DNA of 63,096 nucleotides, from contig JAHBTB010000014.1 of the NCBI GenBank assembly GCA_019638795.1, positions 1 through 63,096 on the forward strand, in the 5' to 3' direction. Position 1 is the first letter of the stretch, and every line of letters starts with the position of its first letter. The notes below the pieces were generated by a model, which made no database searches, had not been told where the DNA came from, and saw only the letters and a program-made list of their open reading frames with translations. The position numbers and the translations under genes were made by a program. Origin of the DNA: Fimbriimonadaceae bacterium. GTDB taxonomy: Bacteria > Armatimonadota > Fimbriimonadia > Fimbriimonadales > Fimbriimonadaceae. Positions 9,939-22,245 of this stretch are shown here, one piece after another.

Positions 9939-10958
9939 TCAGTCACACAGGGCGTGGACAAGCCGGACGGTGAGGTCGGCCAGCCTGTCCATCGAGTCCT
10001 TGTGGATGATCTCGAAGCCGTGGGTGTTTTCCGTCGGGATACCCAGGGTGATGGGCCGGGCGCACAGGCCACGGCTGGCCGAAATGCTCGCGTCGCTGCC
10101 TCCCCGGGAAAGGACTTGGGGGACCACCGTCTTGTCCAGGGACTTGACCAGCCGAAGGTCCGCCGGGTGGATCGACGCGAAGGAGTCCTTCACCCAGACC
10201 GTCGGGCCCTCCCGGTGATAGGGTGGCGCGTCGGGGACGACCGGGCCGATCTCCAGCGCGACGCAGACTTCGGGGTTCAAGGACTGGAGTGCGTACTGGG
10301 CGCCTTCGCCGCCGACTTCCTCGCTGGTCGTGGCGACAAAGTGCACGGGGCAGTCCTTGAGGGATTCCAGGGCCAGGAGCCACGAGACCAAGTCGGCGCG
10401 GTCGTCAAGAAAATAGCCGCCGACATACTGCTTGAGGTCGAGGAGCCGTCGTCGCGACGGGTGGACGACCACGCGGAGCCCGGCATAGAGGGGGTCGTCG
10501 TCTTCGTCTTCGTAGTCGGTGTCACCGACAAACACCTCACAGTCTTCCCACCGGAACGCCTTCTCCCGCGCCGCGGTCATTGGGGACTCGGTGGACTCGG
10601 TGTGGACGCTCCCCATGCAGAGGACGCCGTCGACCGGCCCGTCGCTGGTTAGGATCTGGACTGGCCCCTCACCCAGCTTCCAGGGAAAGAGCCCGCCGAG
10701 AGGGCTGACCCGGTATGTCCAGCCGCACCGCACGCCGAGCATCATCGCGATCTCGTCCATGTGGGCGGTGACGACGACCTTGGGGTCGGGGCCGAGGGGG
10801 ACATGGAGGTTGCCCTTGGCGTCGACGGACCACGAGTGGCCCGCCGACTCGACCTTCCCGACCAAATAGTCGCGGACGAGGTCTTCCTGCCCGGGGGGGC
10901 CGGGGAGCGCGACAAGGTCTTGCAGCAGTTCGAGGGCGCGGGAGCTCACCGCTGACAT
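9939..10958 (-). CDS. M42-family metallo-aminopeptidase
   Basis: Protein of 339 residues, the usual M42 length. Metal and catalytic residues are visible in order: AHMDEI (His, Asp), YFLDDRAD (bridging Asp), ATTSEEVGGEG (catalytic Glu plus metal Glu), ALEIGPV and the terminal NTHGFE His. These cytosolic tetrahedral aminopeptidases remove N-terminal residues from peptides; some members are annotated as endoglucanases without support. It lies 33 nt downstream of ilvD on the same strand and may be the tail of that operon. Confidence 0.9.
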   Translation of the reverse strand: MSAVSSRALELLQDLVALPGPPGQEDLVRDYLVGKVESAGHSWSVDAKGNLHVPLGPDPKVVVTAHMDEIAMMLGVRCGWTYRVSPLGGLFPWKLGEGPVQILTSDGPVDGVLCMGSVHTESTESPMTAAREKAFRWEDCEVFVGDTDYEDEDDDPLYAGLRVVVHPSRRRLLDLKQYVGGYFLDDRADLVSWLLALESLKDCPVHFVATTSEEVGGEGAQYALQSLNPEVCVALEIGPVVPDAPPYHREGPTVWVKDSFASIHPADLRLVKSLDKTVVPQVLSRGGSDASISASRGLCARPITLGIPTENTHGFEIIHKDSMDRLADLTVRLVHALCD

Positions 10959-10991
10959 TGAAGCAGGAGAAGCGGACCAAATGCTACGGCT

Positions 10992-12662
10992 TCACCACGT
11001 GACCGCACCGTCGCAGGCGGGTCCGACTTGCCTTGCGTATTTGGCCAAGACGCCTCCATAGCGCATGGACGGGGCCGTCCAGGCCGCGCGTCGGGACGCC
11101 AACTCGTCGTCGGAGACAGCGACGGACAGCACCCCGTTCTCCGCGTCGACGGTGACCATGTCGCCGTCGCGGACAAGGGCGATGGTGCCGCCGACGGCCG
11201 CCTCGGGGCCGACGTGGCCGACCATGAGGCCGCGGGTCGCCCCGCTGAACCGGCCGTCGGTGAGAAGGGCGACGTCGTAGCCCAAGCCTTGCCCGACGAT
11301 CGCGCTGGTCACGCCCAACATCTCGCGCATGCCGGGACCGCCCTTGGGGCCCTCATAGCGGATGACGACGACGTCGCCCCGCTGGATCTGCCGGGACTGG
11401 ACCGCCGCCATGGCCGCCTCTTCCGAGTCGAAGCACCGCGCCGGTCCAGTATGGGCGAGCTTGCGGACTCCGGCGGTCTTGATGACCCCGCCTTCGGGGG
11501 CGAGGTTGCCCCAGACGATCGTCATGCCTCCGTTGGGTGACACGGGGTTGGCCAAGGTGCGGACCACCTCTTGCCCGTCGGGCACGGTCACCCCGGCCAG
11601 GTTTTCCGCCATCGTCTTCCCGTTCACGCACAAAGTGTCGCCGTGCAGGCACCCTGCGTCGAGCATGGCCCTCAGGATCACGGGCACCCCGCCGACGTTG
11701 TGGACGTCGTTGGCGATGTACTTGCCGCCCGGGCGCAGGTCGGCCAGGGTCGGCGTGCGGCGGCTGATCTTGTCGATTTCGTCGAGGGTCAGCGTCATGC
11801 CGAGCTCGTGGGCCAAGGCGGGCAGGTGGAGGGCAAAGTTGGTGGACCCGCCCGTCGCCGCCCCGATGGCGACGGCGTTCTCAAGCGCGCGCCGGTCCAT
11901 GACTTGGCGCGGCAATATGCCGGAGCGGAGAGCGTCCATGACAAGGGCGCCGGTCGCCTCCAGGTAGGGCGCCCGGTCAGGCGAGACGGCCGGAGGCCCC
12001 GACGAGCCGGGGACGGTCATCCCCAGGGCCTCGGCGATGCAAGCCATCGTGTTGGCGGTGTATTGGCCGCCGCAGGCGCCGGCTCCTGGGCAGACCGCGC
12101 ATTCGACGGCATGAAGCTCGGCGTCGTCAATCGTCCCGGCCGCGTGGGCTCCGGCCGCCTCAAAGGCGTCCTGGACGGTCACGTCCTTGTCATGGTGCCG
12201 CCCGGGCATTATCGTGCCTCCGTACAGGAAGACCGACGGCACGTTGAGGCGCGCCATTGCCATGAGCATGCCTGGCAAGCTCTTGTCACAGCCGGCGATG
12301 CCGACAAGGGCGTCGTAGCAATGGCCCCGCATCATGAGCTCGACAGAGTCGGCGATGACCTCCCGGCTGATGAGCGACGCCTTCATGCCTTCGTGGCCCA
12401 TGGCGATGCCGTCGCTGACGCTAATCGTGTTGAACCGTCGCGGGGTGCCGCCATGCCGGGCGACTGAGTCGGCGACCGCAGCGGCTTGTTCGTCAAGGTT
12501 GACGTTGCAGGGGGTGGACTCGCTCCACACGCTGGCGACCCCGACCCACGGCTGGCCCAGGTCCTTGTCACCCAGGCCCATGGCCCGCATCATCGCGCGG
12601 TTGGCGGTCTTGTCGACCCCTTCGCTGATCGTCCGAGATTTGTGTTTGATGTCGAATGCCAT
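10992..12662 (-). CDS. ilvD: Dihydroxy-acid dehydratase
   Basis: Enzyme of 556 residues that dehydrates 2,3-dihydroxy-isovalerate and 2,3-dihydroxy-3-methylvalerate to the 2-oxo acids in valine, leucine and isoleucine synthesis; it carries an Fe-S cluster. Cluster and active-site motifs are present: [13 protein letters not shown] near residue 125, [17 protein letters not shown] near residue 195, and [12 protein letters not shown]. Full length for the family. It is 81 nt downstream of the ABC-IlvA fusion and probably the fifth gene of the ilv operon. Confidence 0.97.
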   Translation of the reverse strand: MAFDIKHKSRTISEGVDKTANRAMMRAMGLGDKDLGQPWVGVASVWSESTPCNVNLDEQAAAVADSVARHGGTPRRFNTISVSDGIAMGHEGMKASLISREVIADSVELMMRGHCYDALVGIAGCDKSLPGMLMAMARLNVPSVFLYGGTIMPGRHHDKDVTVQDAFEAAGAHAAGTIDDAELHAVECAVCPGAGACGGQYTANTMACIAEALGMTVPGSSGPPAVSPDRAPYLEATGALVMDALRSGILPRQVMDRRALENAVAIGAATGGSTNFALHLPALAHELGMTLTLDEIDKISRRTPTLADLRPGGKYIANDVHNVGGVPVILRAMLDAGCLHGDTLCVNGKTMAENLAGVTVPDGQEVVRTLANPVSPNGGMTIVWGNLAPEGGVIKTAGVRKLAHTGPARCFDSEEAAMAAVQSRQIQRGDVVVIRYEGPKGGPGMREMLGVTSAIVGQGLGYDVALLTDGRFSGATRGLMVGHVGPEAAVGGTIALVRDGDMVTVDAENGVLSVAVSDDELASRRAAWTAPSMRYGGVLAKYARQVGPACDGAVTW

Positions 12663-12743
12663 GGCGTTGCTCAGCTGCTTGGTGGACCTAATCCTTGGGT
12701 TGTCGACGCCGTCGGCGTCGGGGAGGGCGCGGGTGGCCCTGGT

Positions 12744-15922
<3,179 letters not shown>

Positions 15923-16402
15923 TCAGTCGACCCGCATCGCCGCCGTCCCGGTGCGGACGACTTCACGCAGGCCATAGGGCTCCATGAGGGAGAGGAAATG
16001 CTCGATCTTGCGGGGCTCGTCGGTGAACTCCACGGTCAGGTCTTCTTTCGTGAGGTGGGCGACCCGCCCGCCCATGACGTGGACCACCTCGATGATCTCG
16101 CCCCGTTGCTGGGGCGTCGCGTCGACGCGGACCAGGGCGAGCTCGCGGCGGACCGAAGTCTCGACCTTGAGGTCTTGGATGTCCACGACGTCGAGGAGCT
16201 TGAGCAACTGCCCCATGACGACATGGAGGTCGTTGTCGTCGCCACTGACGACAAGGGTCATGCGCGAGTAGCCGGACTGTTCGCAGTCGCCCACGCTCAG
16301 GCTTTCAAGGCTGACGCCCTTGCGCCGGAAGACGGAGGTGAGACGGTTGAGCGTGCCCACCTGGTTTTCCAGAAGGGCGGTCACCACGTGCTGGCGGCGC
16401 AT
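15923..16402 (-). CDS. ilvN: Acetolactate synthase small (regulatory) subunit
   Basis: Protein of 159 residues with an N-terminal ACT domain (VVTALLENQVGTLNRLTSVF near residue 5) and the C-terminal ALS regulatory domain. It binds the IlvB catalytic subunit and confers valine feedback inhibition. ATG at 16402 (MRRQHVV) overlaps the ilvB stop as ATGA, a typical translationally coupled pair that gives balanced subunits. Longer upstream starts would lie inside ilvB. Confidence 0.96.
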   Translation of the reverse strand: MRRQHVVTALLENQVGTLNRLTSVFRRKGVSLESLSVGDCEQSGYSRMTLVVSGDDNDLHVVMGQLLKLLDVVDIQDLKVETSVRRELALVRVDATPQQRGEIIEVVHVMGGRVAHLTKEDLTVEFTDEPRKIEHFLSLMEPYGLREVVRTGTAAMRVD

Positions 16403-18099
16403 CAGGCCTTCACCTTCTCTTTGGTGGTCAAGGCCGGGTCCATGATCAGGCTGTCGTTTGACGCGCCTGCAGCGACCATCGGGAAGACGTTCTCTTCCAT
16501 CTCGACCACGCACTCGACCAGGACGGGGCCTTCGATGGCCCGGGCTTGGCGGACGGCCTCGTCCATGTCCGCTTGCTTGGTCACGCGGACGAACCCGACG
16601 CCGTAGGCCTCGGCCAACTTGCCGAAGTCGGGGTTTGGCATATGGGCGTGGCTGTAGCGGTTGTCATAGAAGAGTTCCTGCCACTGCCGGATCATGCCGA
16701 GGAAGCCGTTGTTGATCAAGGCGATCTTCACCGGCAACTTGTGCTCTGCCGCGACGATCAACTCCTGTAGGGTCATCTGGAACCCACCGTCACCGACCAC
16801 GCACCAGACCTCGGCGTCCGGCCTGGCGAACTGGGCGCCCATCGCCGCCGGCAAGCCGTAGCCCATCGTGCCGAGACCGCCGCTGCTGAGCCAGTTGAAC
16901 GGCTCGTGGAACTTGTAGAACTGGGCCGCCCACATCTGGTGTTGGCCCACGTCTGTGCTGACGACGGCGTCGCCTTTGGTGACGCGGTTGAGGGAGTCCA
17001 CGACGTGCCGGGCGAGGAACCGGCCGTCCTCAGGGACGATGAGCGGGTAAGCCTCGCGCCAGGCGCGGATCTCGGCCCACCATTCGGGGTGCTTGGCGGG
17101 CTTGACCGCCTTCGCGAACCGCGGAAGCGAGTCGGCCAAGTCCCCGAGGACCCGGCAGTAGGCGGGGATCGCCTTCCCGAACTCGGTGGGGTCGATGTCG
17201 AAGTGGATCTTGCGGGCGTTGGGGGCGAACCCGCTCATCTTGCCCGTCAGGCGGTCGTCGAACCGCATGCCGACGCCGATGACGAGGTCGGCGTGCTGGG
17301 TCGCGATGGTGCCGGCCGCTTCGCCGTGCATGCCCATCATGCCCAGGCTGCGCGGGTCGTCACGGTCGAACGAGCCGAGACCCAGGAGCGAGTTGATGAC
17401 GGGGACGTCGGCCTTTTCCGCGACTTCGGCCAGGGCCTTGTGGGTCGCCGACCAGACGACACCGGCCCCCGCGATGATGACGGGGCGTTCAGCCGAGGCG
17501 AGGAGCTCGGCGGCCTCGTCGATCGCCTCCTGTTTCGCCGGGCCGGGCAGGAGGTAACCGCGGCGTTGGGTCACCTCGGGGAAATCGACGTCCGTCTTGC
17601 CCTGGAAGACGTCCTTGGGGATGTCGATCAGGACTGGGCCCTTGCGCCCGGTGTTGGCCAGATAGAAGGCCTCGGCCATGACGCGAGGCAGGTCGTCGAC
17701 GTCGGTCACCAAGTAGTTGTGCTTGGTGATCGGGATCGTGATGCCCTGGATGTCGGTCTCTTGGAAGGCGTCGGTGCCGATCGCCCAGGTGCTGACCTGG
17801 CCGGTGAGCACGACCATGGGGACCGAGTCCATCATCGCCGTCGCGATGCCCGTGACCAAGTTGGTCGCGCCAGGGCCGCTGGTGCCCAGGCAGACCCCGA
17901 CCTTGCCGGTCGCCCGGGCGTATCCGTCGGCCATGTGGGCCGCGCACTGCTCGTGCCGCACCAAGACATGCTTGACTTGCGGCCAATTCAACATTTCGTC
18001 GTAGAGGGGCAGGACGACGCCGCCTGGGTAGCCGAACATCACGTCGACCCCATGGCGCGCCAGCGCCTCCATCACCACCGTGGCTCCTGTTCGTGTCAT
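16402..18099 (-). CDS. ilvB: Acetolactate synthase large (catalytic) subunit
   Basis: TPP- and FAD-dependent enzyme of 565 residues condensing pyruvate with pyruvate or 2-oxobutanoate. The N-terminal GYPGGVVLPLYDEM region and catalytic Glu in VRHEQCAAHMADGYARATG are present, as is the C-terminal TPP/Mg motif GDGGFQMTLQEL ending in ALINN. First structural gene of the ilv operon. It is preceded by about 180 nt of transcribed leader holding an attenuator, so expression should respond to branched-chain aminoacyl-tRNA levels. Confidence 0.98.
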   Translation of the reverse strand: MTRTGATVVMEALARHGVDVMFGYPGGVVLPLYDEMLNWPQVKHVLVRHEQCAAHMADGYARATGKVGVCLGTSGPGATNLVTGIATAMMDSVPMVVLTGQVSTWAIGTDAFQETDIQGITIPITKHNYLVTDVDDLPRVMAEAFYLANTGRKGPVLIDIPKDVFQGKTDVDFPEVTQRRGYLLPGPAKQEAIDEAAELLASAERPVIIAGAGVVWSATHKALAEVAEKADVPVINSLLGLGSFDRDDPRSLGMMGMHGEAAGTIATQHADLVIGVGMRFDDRLTGKMSGFAPNARKIHFDIDPTEFGKAIPAYCRVLGDLADSLPRFAKAVKPAKHPEWWAEIRAWREAYPLIVPEDGRFLARHVVDSLNRVTKGDAVVSTDVGQHQMWAAQFYKFHEPFNWLSSGGLGTMGYGLPAAMGAQFARPDAEVWCVVGDGGFQMTLQELIVAAEHKLPVKIALINNGFLGMIRQWQELFYDNRYSHAHMPNPDFGKLAEAYGVGFVRVTKQADMDEAVRQARAIEGPVLVECVVEMEENVFPMVAAGASNDSLIMDPALTTKEKVKA

Positions 18100-18218
18100 G
18101 TGTTTGCTCCCGGCCCGGCTTTGGGCGGGTTGTCCGACGGCGGTGTCGGGTGTCGCGCTCTCCTATTTTTCCTTCTGACCTTAGGGGAGGACGGCGATGT
18201 CCCTACCCCCAAAGCAGA

Positions 18219-18280
18219 ACGGCCCTCCCGGTTTCCCGGGAAGGCCGTCCTTGAAGATTTTCGTCTGTCAGCTTCCCGGG
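18219..18280 (-). terminator. ilv attenuator: terminator hairpin and competing antiterminator
   Basis: Terminator stem ACGGCCTTCCCGG (18248-18236), loop GAAA, CCGGGAGGGCCGT (18231-18219): 13 pairs with one G-T, followed by TCTGCTTT. Immediately after the leader-peptide stop, CCCGGGAAG (18280-18272) is a perfect complement of CTTCCCGGG (18243-18235) in the terminator's 5' arm, so the two structures exclude each other. A ribosome at the stop codon would cover the first copy and allow termination; one stalled upstream on Leu/Val/Ile codons would leave it free to antiterminate. The uridine tract is weak. Confidence 0.82.
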
Positions 18281-18406
18281 TCACGCTCTGGTAATAAGAA
18301 CGAGGACGAGAAGGCTGAGGAGGGCCAGGACGTCGAGGCGCAAAACCGCACCACCAGCCAAGTCGGCGGCGGGCAGCGTCAGCGCGCGGACGTCGTGTCG
18401 CTCCAT
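18281..18406 (-). CDS. ilv operon leader peptide (Leu/Val/Ile-rich)
   Basis: Open frame of 41 residues starting MERHDVRALTLPAADL and ending in a branched-chain run, LALLSLLVLVLITRA, directly before the attenuator. It is too short for most ORF calls. The run uses CTG, CTC, CTT, GTC, GTT and ATT codons, so charging of Leu, Val and Ile tRNAs would all matter. ATG at 18406 is 12 nt after a perfect TATAAT. The frame opens further upstream (to 18514), but those starts precede the promoter. Role is inferred from architecture matching enterobacterial ilv leaders. Confidence 0.8.
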   Translation of the reverse strand: MERHDVRALTLPAADLAGGAVLRLDVLALLSLLVLVLITRA

Positions 18407-18418
18407 CAGGTTGCGAGG

Positions 18419-18424
18419 ATTATA
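18419..18424 (-). promoter_or_regulatory. -10 box of the ilv leader transcript
   Basis: Perfect TATAAT on the minus strand in the gap between the dioxovalerate dehydrogenase stop (18448) and the leader peptide start (18406). No convincing TTGACA-like -35 is visible. Placement makes the ilv operon a transcription unit separate from the hydroxyproline operon upstream. Confidence 0.65.
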
Positions 18425-18447
18425 CCCACATCCGAACCACGTGGACC

Positions 18448-20058
18448 TCATGTCCCATGCACACCCGGGATTCTCACCGGGTCGTGGGTGAGCCGGCCGT
18501 CGACTTTCCTCCATATGTGCAAGGGGTTGCGGTCATGCAACTCCTCGGGAAGGAGTTCGGCGGGCATGTCTTGGAAACAGACGGGGCGCACAAACCGCAG
18601 GACCGCGGCGGTGCCGACCGAGGTCGTCCTCGCGTTGCTGGAGGACGGGAACGGCCCGCCATGTTGCATCGCGGGGCAGACTTCCACGCCGGTCGGGAAG
18701 CCGTTGTGGACGACACGTCCGGCCTTGCGCACAAGGAGGGGAAGGAGCTCCCGGACCTCGTCCGTCACCGTCCCTGCTGTCTGCAGGGTCGCGGTGAGTT
18801 GTCCTTCCAGGTTCCGGGCGACCCGCTTCATCTGGTCAAAGGTGTCGCAAACGACGACCAATCCAGCCGGGCCGAACACCTCTTCGCCAAGGGTGTTGTC
18901 GCTGAGGAACGTCTCGGCCCGGGTGGTGAAGAGGCTCGGCGCCGCCTGCCCCGTCCCCTGGGTGCCGCTGAAGACGGTCTTGACGTCGGGATGGCCGGCC
19001 AGACGGTGGGTACCGGCCTGGTACGCGTCGGCGATACCGGCCGTCAGCATGGTCCCGGGAGCCACTGCGGCCAGGGCCGCGGCGGTTTCGACGACGAACC
19101 GCTCCAATTCTTCGCTGACGACGCCGACCACGACCCCGGGGTTTGTGCAGAACTGGCCGACCCCCTGCGCCAGTGAGGCGGCGTAGCCCTTGGCGACGTC
19201 CGGCATCCGCACCCCGAATCCCGGCACCAGAAAGACGGGGTTGACACTCCCCATCTCGGCGTAGACGGGGACGGGGTTGTCCCGGTCGGCGGCGAGGCGC
19301 ATGAGCGCCCTTCCGACCGCCTGCGACCCCGTAAAGGCCACGGCCTGCGTCATCGGGTGGGTGACAAGGCGCTGGGCTGTCGTCACGTCGGTGTGGAGGA
19401 GAGAAAAGGTGCCCTCCGGCATGTCGGACTCTCGACAAGCCTCGATGACCGCCCGGCCCACCATCTCACTGGTGCCCGGGTGGGCAGGATGCGCCTTGAA
19501 GACGACCGGACACCCCGCCGCCAGGGCTGAGGCGGTGTCTCCGCCCGCCACGGAAAAGGCGAGGGGGAAATTACTCGCGCCGAAGACGACCACTGGTCCG
19601 AGGGGGACGAGAATACGGCGGAGGTCGGGCTTGGGCGCCGGCTTCCGGTCGGGCTGGGCAAGGTCGATGACGGCCTCCGGCCACGACCCTTCGCGGAGCA
19701 AGTTGGCGAACAAGCGGAGTTGGCCGGTCGTCCGGGCGCGCTCGCCCACAAGTCGCGCGGTAGGCAGCGCCGTCTCCTCGGCGCAGCGTCCGATGAGTCC
19801 GTCGCCCAAGGCGTCGATCGCGTCCGCGACCCTGTCCAGGAACGCGGCCCGGTCGGCCTGGCTTACCCGGCCGTAGGTCTCGGCGGCCCGGTCAGCCAGG
19901 GTCAAGGCGCGCTCGACCTCACTGGTCACCGCAAGAGAGAACGCTGGGTCAAGGTGGGAGCCGCTGGCCGGGTTGAACCCGCGTAGCGTCCGCTCCCCCT
20001 CGGATGACTCCGCGAACCCGACTAATTGGTTACCCGTCAACACCATCCGCTCCTTCAT
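18448..20058 (-). CDS. 2,5-dioxovalerate (alpha-ketoglutarate semialdehyde) dehydrogenase
   Basis: Aldehyde dehydrogenase of 536 residues resembling alpha-ketoglutarate semialdehyde dehydrogenases. Motifs: VVFGASNFPLAFSVAGGDT (cofactor region), FTGSQAVGRAL, AEMGSVNPVFL (catalytic Glu region) and GQFCTNPG with the catalytic Cys. It oxidises the semialdehyde to 2-oxoglutarate, the last step of 4-hydroxyproline catabolism, and the three enzymes encoded just upstream supply the earlier steps. ATG at 20058 (MKERMVLTG) overlaps the upstream stop as ATGA; the second ATG at 20046 is possible. The same enzyme family also serves pentose and glucarate routes. Confidence 0.92.
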   Translation of the reverse strand: MKERMVLTGNQLVGFAESSEGERTLRGFNPASGSHLDPAFSLAVTSEVERALTLADRAAETYGRVSQADRAAFLDRVADAIDALGDGLIGRCAEETALPTARLVGERARTTGQLRLFANLLREGSWPEAVIDLAQPDRKPAPKPDLRRILVPLGPVVVFGASNFPLAFSVAGGDTASALAAGCPVVFKAHPAHPGTSEMVGRAVIEACRESDMPEGTFSLLHTDVTTAQRLVTHPMTQAVAFTGSQAVGRALMRLAADRDNPVPVYAEMGSVNPVFLVPGFGVRMPDVAKGYAASLAQGVGQFCTNPGVVVGVVSEELERFVVETAAALAAVAPGTMLTAGIADAYQAGTHRLAGHPDVKTVFSGTQGTGQAAPSLFTTRAETFLSDNTLGEEVFGPAGLVVVCDTFDQMKRVARNLEGQLTATLQTAGTVTDEVRELLPLLVRKAGRVVHNGFPTGVEVCPAMQHGGPFPSSSNARTTSVGTAAVLRFVRPVCFQDMPAELLPEELHDRNPLHIWRKVDGRLTHDPVRIPGVHGT

Positions 20059-21302
20059 GAAAACCGCGCCGGCAAGGCCGGATGCAGGTCGAGCGACGTC
20101 GAGCGACCTTGCAACATCTGGGACACCACCAAACCTGTGGCCGGCCCCAGACTCATCCCCATCATGGCATGGCCGGTGGCCAAGACGAGGTTCTTCCACC
20201 CTGGCACTGGGCCGATCACGGGCACGCCGTCGGGCGAACAGGGCCGCAGACCCTGCCAAACGCCATCGTCCCGGAACTCGACCCCGCGGTACGCCGGGTA
20301 GAAGCGTCGGGCCCCTTCTCGAATGCCGCGGACCCGCGCCCAGTTGGTCGACGACAACGACCCGCCGATCTCCATGGTCCCCGAGAACCGGGTCCCGTCG
20401 CCGAGGGGCGCCACGGCCACCCGGGCGCCGACGAGGATTGACGGCACCCTCGGCCGGACGGGAGGGTCGTCGACGACAAAGCTGTATCCCTTGCCGCTGA
20501 CCAAGGGGGTGTGGTGCCCCGCCAATCGGGCGACCGCACCGGACCAGACGCCTGCCGCTATGACGAACGAGTCGGCTTCGTGGCGTCCGGTCTCGGTCAC
20601 GCAGGCCAGGACGCGGTCGGAGGCAAGCTCGAAGTCCACGACCTCTTGACCGTACAGTAGCTTCGCTCCTGCGCCGGTCAAGTGGCGGTGGAGTGACCAC
20701 AGGGTCGAGACGGGGTCGACGTGGGCGTCCCCACGGTAGTGGTATCCCCCGGCGACGTCGGGCAGGGCCTCGGGTTCGAGGGCATGGACTCCCTCGCGGT
20801 CGAGCGTCTCGACTTCCTGGCCCAGCCGCCGGGCCAGGTCGGCGGTGGCCCGGTCATGGCCCATCGACGCTTGGTCAAGGTGCAGTTCAAGGAGGCCCGT
20901 CCTCTCGAAGCGCAGCCCGCCGACCCGGCCCTCGAGGTCGGCATACAACTCGCGGCTGAGGGCGTTGAAGGCGTTCAAGAACGGCGCGGCCCGCTCGACA
21001 TGGCTCCTCGTGCACGACCGGACGAACTGCGCCGTCCACGAGACGAGTTCCCAACTGAACTGCAAATGGATCCCAAACGGGCTCGACCGGTCGAGGAGCA
21101 TCCGCAGGCCCAGTTGGACCATCCCTGGTGCGGCCAGGGGCACGATGTGACTGGGCACGACCATGCCGGCGTTGCCCCAGGAGCACGGCTTTCCGTCCTC
21201 CGGCCCGCTCTCCAATACGGTCACGTCAAGGCCGGCGTCCAGGCAGTAGAGCGCGGTGCACAGCCCGATGATCCCGCCGCCGATGACGACGACACGCGCC
21301 AC
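20055..21302 (-). CDS. FAD-dependent D-amino-acid dehydrogenase (probable D-hydroxyproline dehydrogenase)
   Basis: DadA/DAAO-fold flavoenzyme of about 415 residues. The N-terminal FAD motif is RVVVIGGGIIGLCTALY; the C-terminal FAD contact is in TGHAMMGMSLGPATG. Placed between hydroxyproline epimerase and the dehydratase/deaminase, it most likely oxidises cis-4-hydroxy-D-proline to pyrroline-4-hydroxy-2-carboxylate. GTG at 21302 lies just after the epimerase stop and puts the Rossmann strand at the N-terminus; ATG at 21341 would add 13 residues and overlap the upstream gene by 38 nt. Confidence 0.88.
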   Translation of the reverse strand: MARVVVIGGGIIGLCTALYCLDAGLDVTVLESGPEDGKPCSWGNAGMVVPSHIVPLAAPGMVQLGLRMLLDRSSPFGIHLQFSWELVSWTAQFVRSCTRSHVERAAPFLNAFNALSRELYADLEGRVGGLRFERTGLLELHLDQASMGHDRATADLARRLGQEVETLDREGVHALEPEALPDVAGGYHYRGDAHVDPVSTLWSLHRHLTGAGAKLLYGQEVVDFELASDRVLACVTETGRHEADSFVIAAGVWSGAVARLAGHHTPLVSGKGYSFVVDDPPVRPRVPSILVGARVAVAPLGDGTRFSGTMEIGGSLSSTNWARVRGIREGARRFYPAYRGVEFRDDGVWQGLRPCSPDGVPVIGPVPGWKNLVLATGHAMMGMSLGPATGLVVSQMLQGRSTSLDLHPALPARFS

Positions 21303-21303
21303 G

Positions 21304-22236
21304 TCAGGGGATCCCCCATTTGAACGGGTCTTCTTCGTCAATGACGACGACCCCCTCGCCTACGACGTGGGCCCGGCCGGTGATCGCGGGCACGACCCGC
21401 CCGTCGACGACCCGGTATCGGGCCTCGAACACGCTCCCGACAATGCTCTCTTGCCGCCAGACTTGGCCAGGGGCCAATTTGCCCGAGGCCGCCAAGCAGG
21501 CGACCTTGGCGCTGGTGCCGGTGCCACAGGGGCTCCGGTCGTACTCCATGCCGGGGCAGAGGACGAAATTGCGGCTGTCGGCGACCTCGCTCGGGCCAAA
21601 AACTTCGACGTGGTCGATCTGGGCGCCGTCGTCTCCCGTCACGCCTTGGTCGTCCAGGGCGCGGCGGACGTCGCCACAAAAGGCTTGCAACGCGGCGATG
21701 TTGGCCCTCTCGACGGGGACAGGAGAGTCACCGACAAGGAAGAACCAGTTTCCTCCGTAGGCGATGTCGCCGGTCACGATGCCGTGGCCGGGCACATCGA
21801 TTTCGACTCCCGTGCGGGCGCACCAGCAGTGGACGTTGTCGAAGCAGACTTGACCGTCGGGGAGCAGCCATGCGGCCACCGGCCCGGCCGGGGTCAGGAG
21901 GTCGATCCGCCCGACGTCGACCCGGCCAAGGTGCCGGAGCGTCTCGACGATGCCGATGGTCCCGTGGCCGCACATCCCCAAGTAGCTGGCGTTGTTGAAA
22001 AAGACGACCCGCCACGCCTCCGACCCTTGGGTCGGGGGCCACAGGTAGGCCCCGACGACGACGTCGGAGCAGCGGGGTTCACCGACGACGCTCCGCCGGA
22101 CATTGTCATGTTCCGCCGCCAACCACGCCCTCGCCGCCACCATGTCCGATCCTTTCAGCGAAGGCTGGCCGCCGACCACGGCACGTGTCGGCTCGCCGCC
22201 GGTGTGACTGTCGACGATACGGATCGGAACGGGCAT
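21304..22236 (-). CDS. 4-hydroxyproline 2-epimerase (proline racemase family)
   Basis: Protein of 310 residues from the proline racemase superfamily. Both catalytic acid/base cysteines are present: C89 in LGMCGHGTIG and C237 in DRSPCGTGTSAK. Two cysteines indicate a racemase or epimerase, whereas the related trans-3-hydroxyproline dehydratases carry Thr at one site. In this operon it should convert trans-4-hydroxy-L-proline to cis-4-hydroxy-D-proline. Start ATG at 22236, 9 nt after the DapA-like gene. Confidence 0.93.
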   Translation of the reverse strand: MPVPIRIVDSHTGGEPTRAVVGGQPSLKGSDMVAARAWLAAEHDNVRRSVVGEPRCSDVVVGAYLWPPTQGSEAWRVVFFNNASYLGMCGHGTIGIVETLRHLGRVDVGRIDLLTPAGPVAAWLLPDGQVCFDNVHCWCARTGVEIDVPGHGIVTGDIAYGGNWFFLVGDSPVPVERANIAALQAFCGDVRRALDDQGVTGDDGAQIDHVEVFGPSEVADSRNFVLCPGMEYDRSPCGTGTSAKVACLAASGKLAPGQVWRQESIVGSVFEARYRVVDGRVVPAITGRAHVVGEGVVVIDEEDPFKWGIP

Positions 22237-22245
22237 GGTCAGGCC

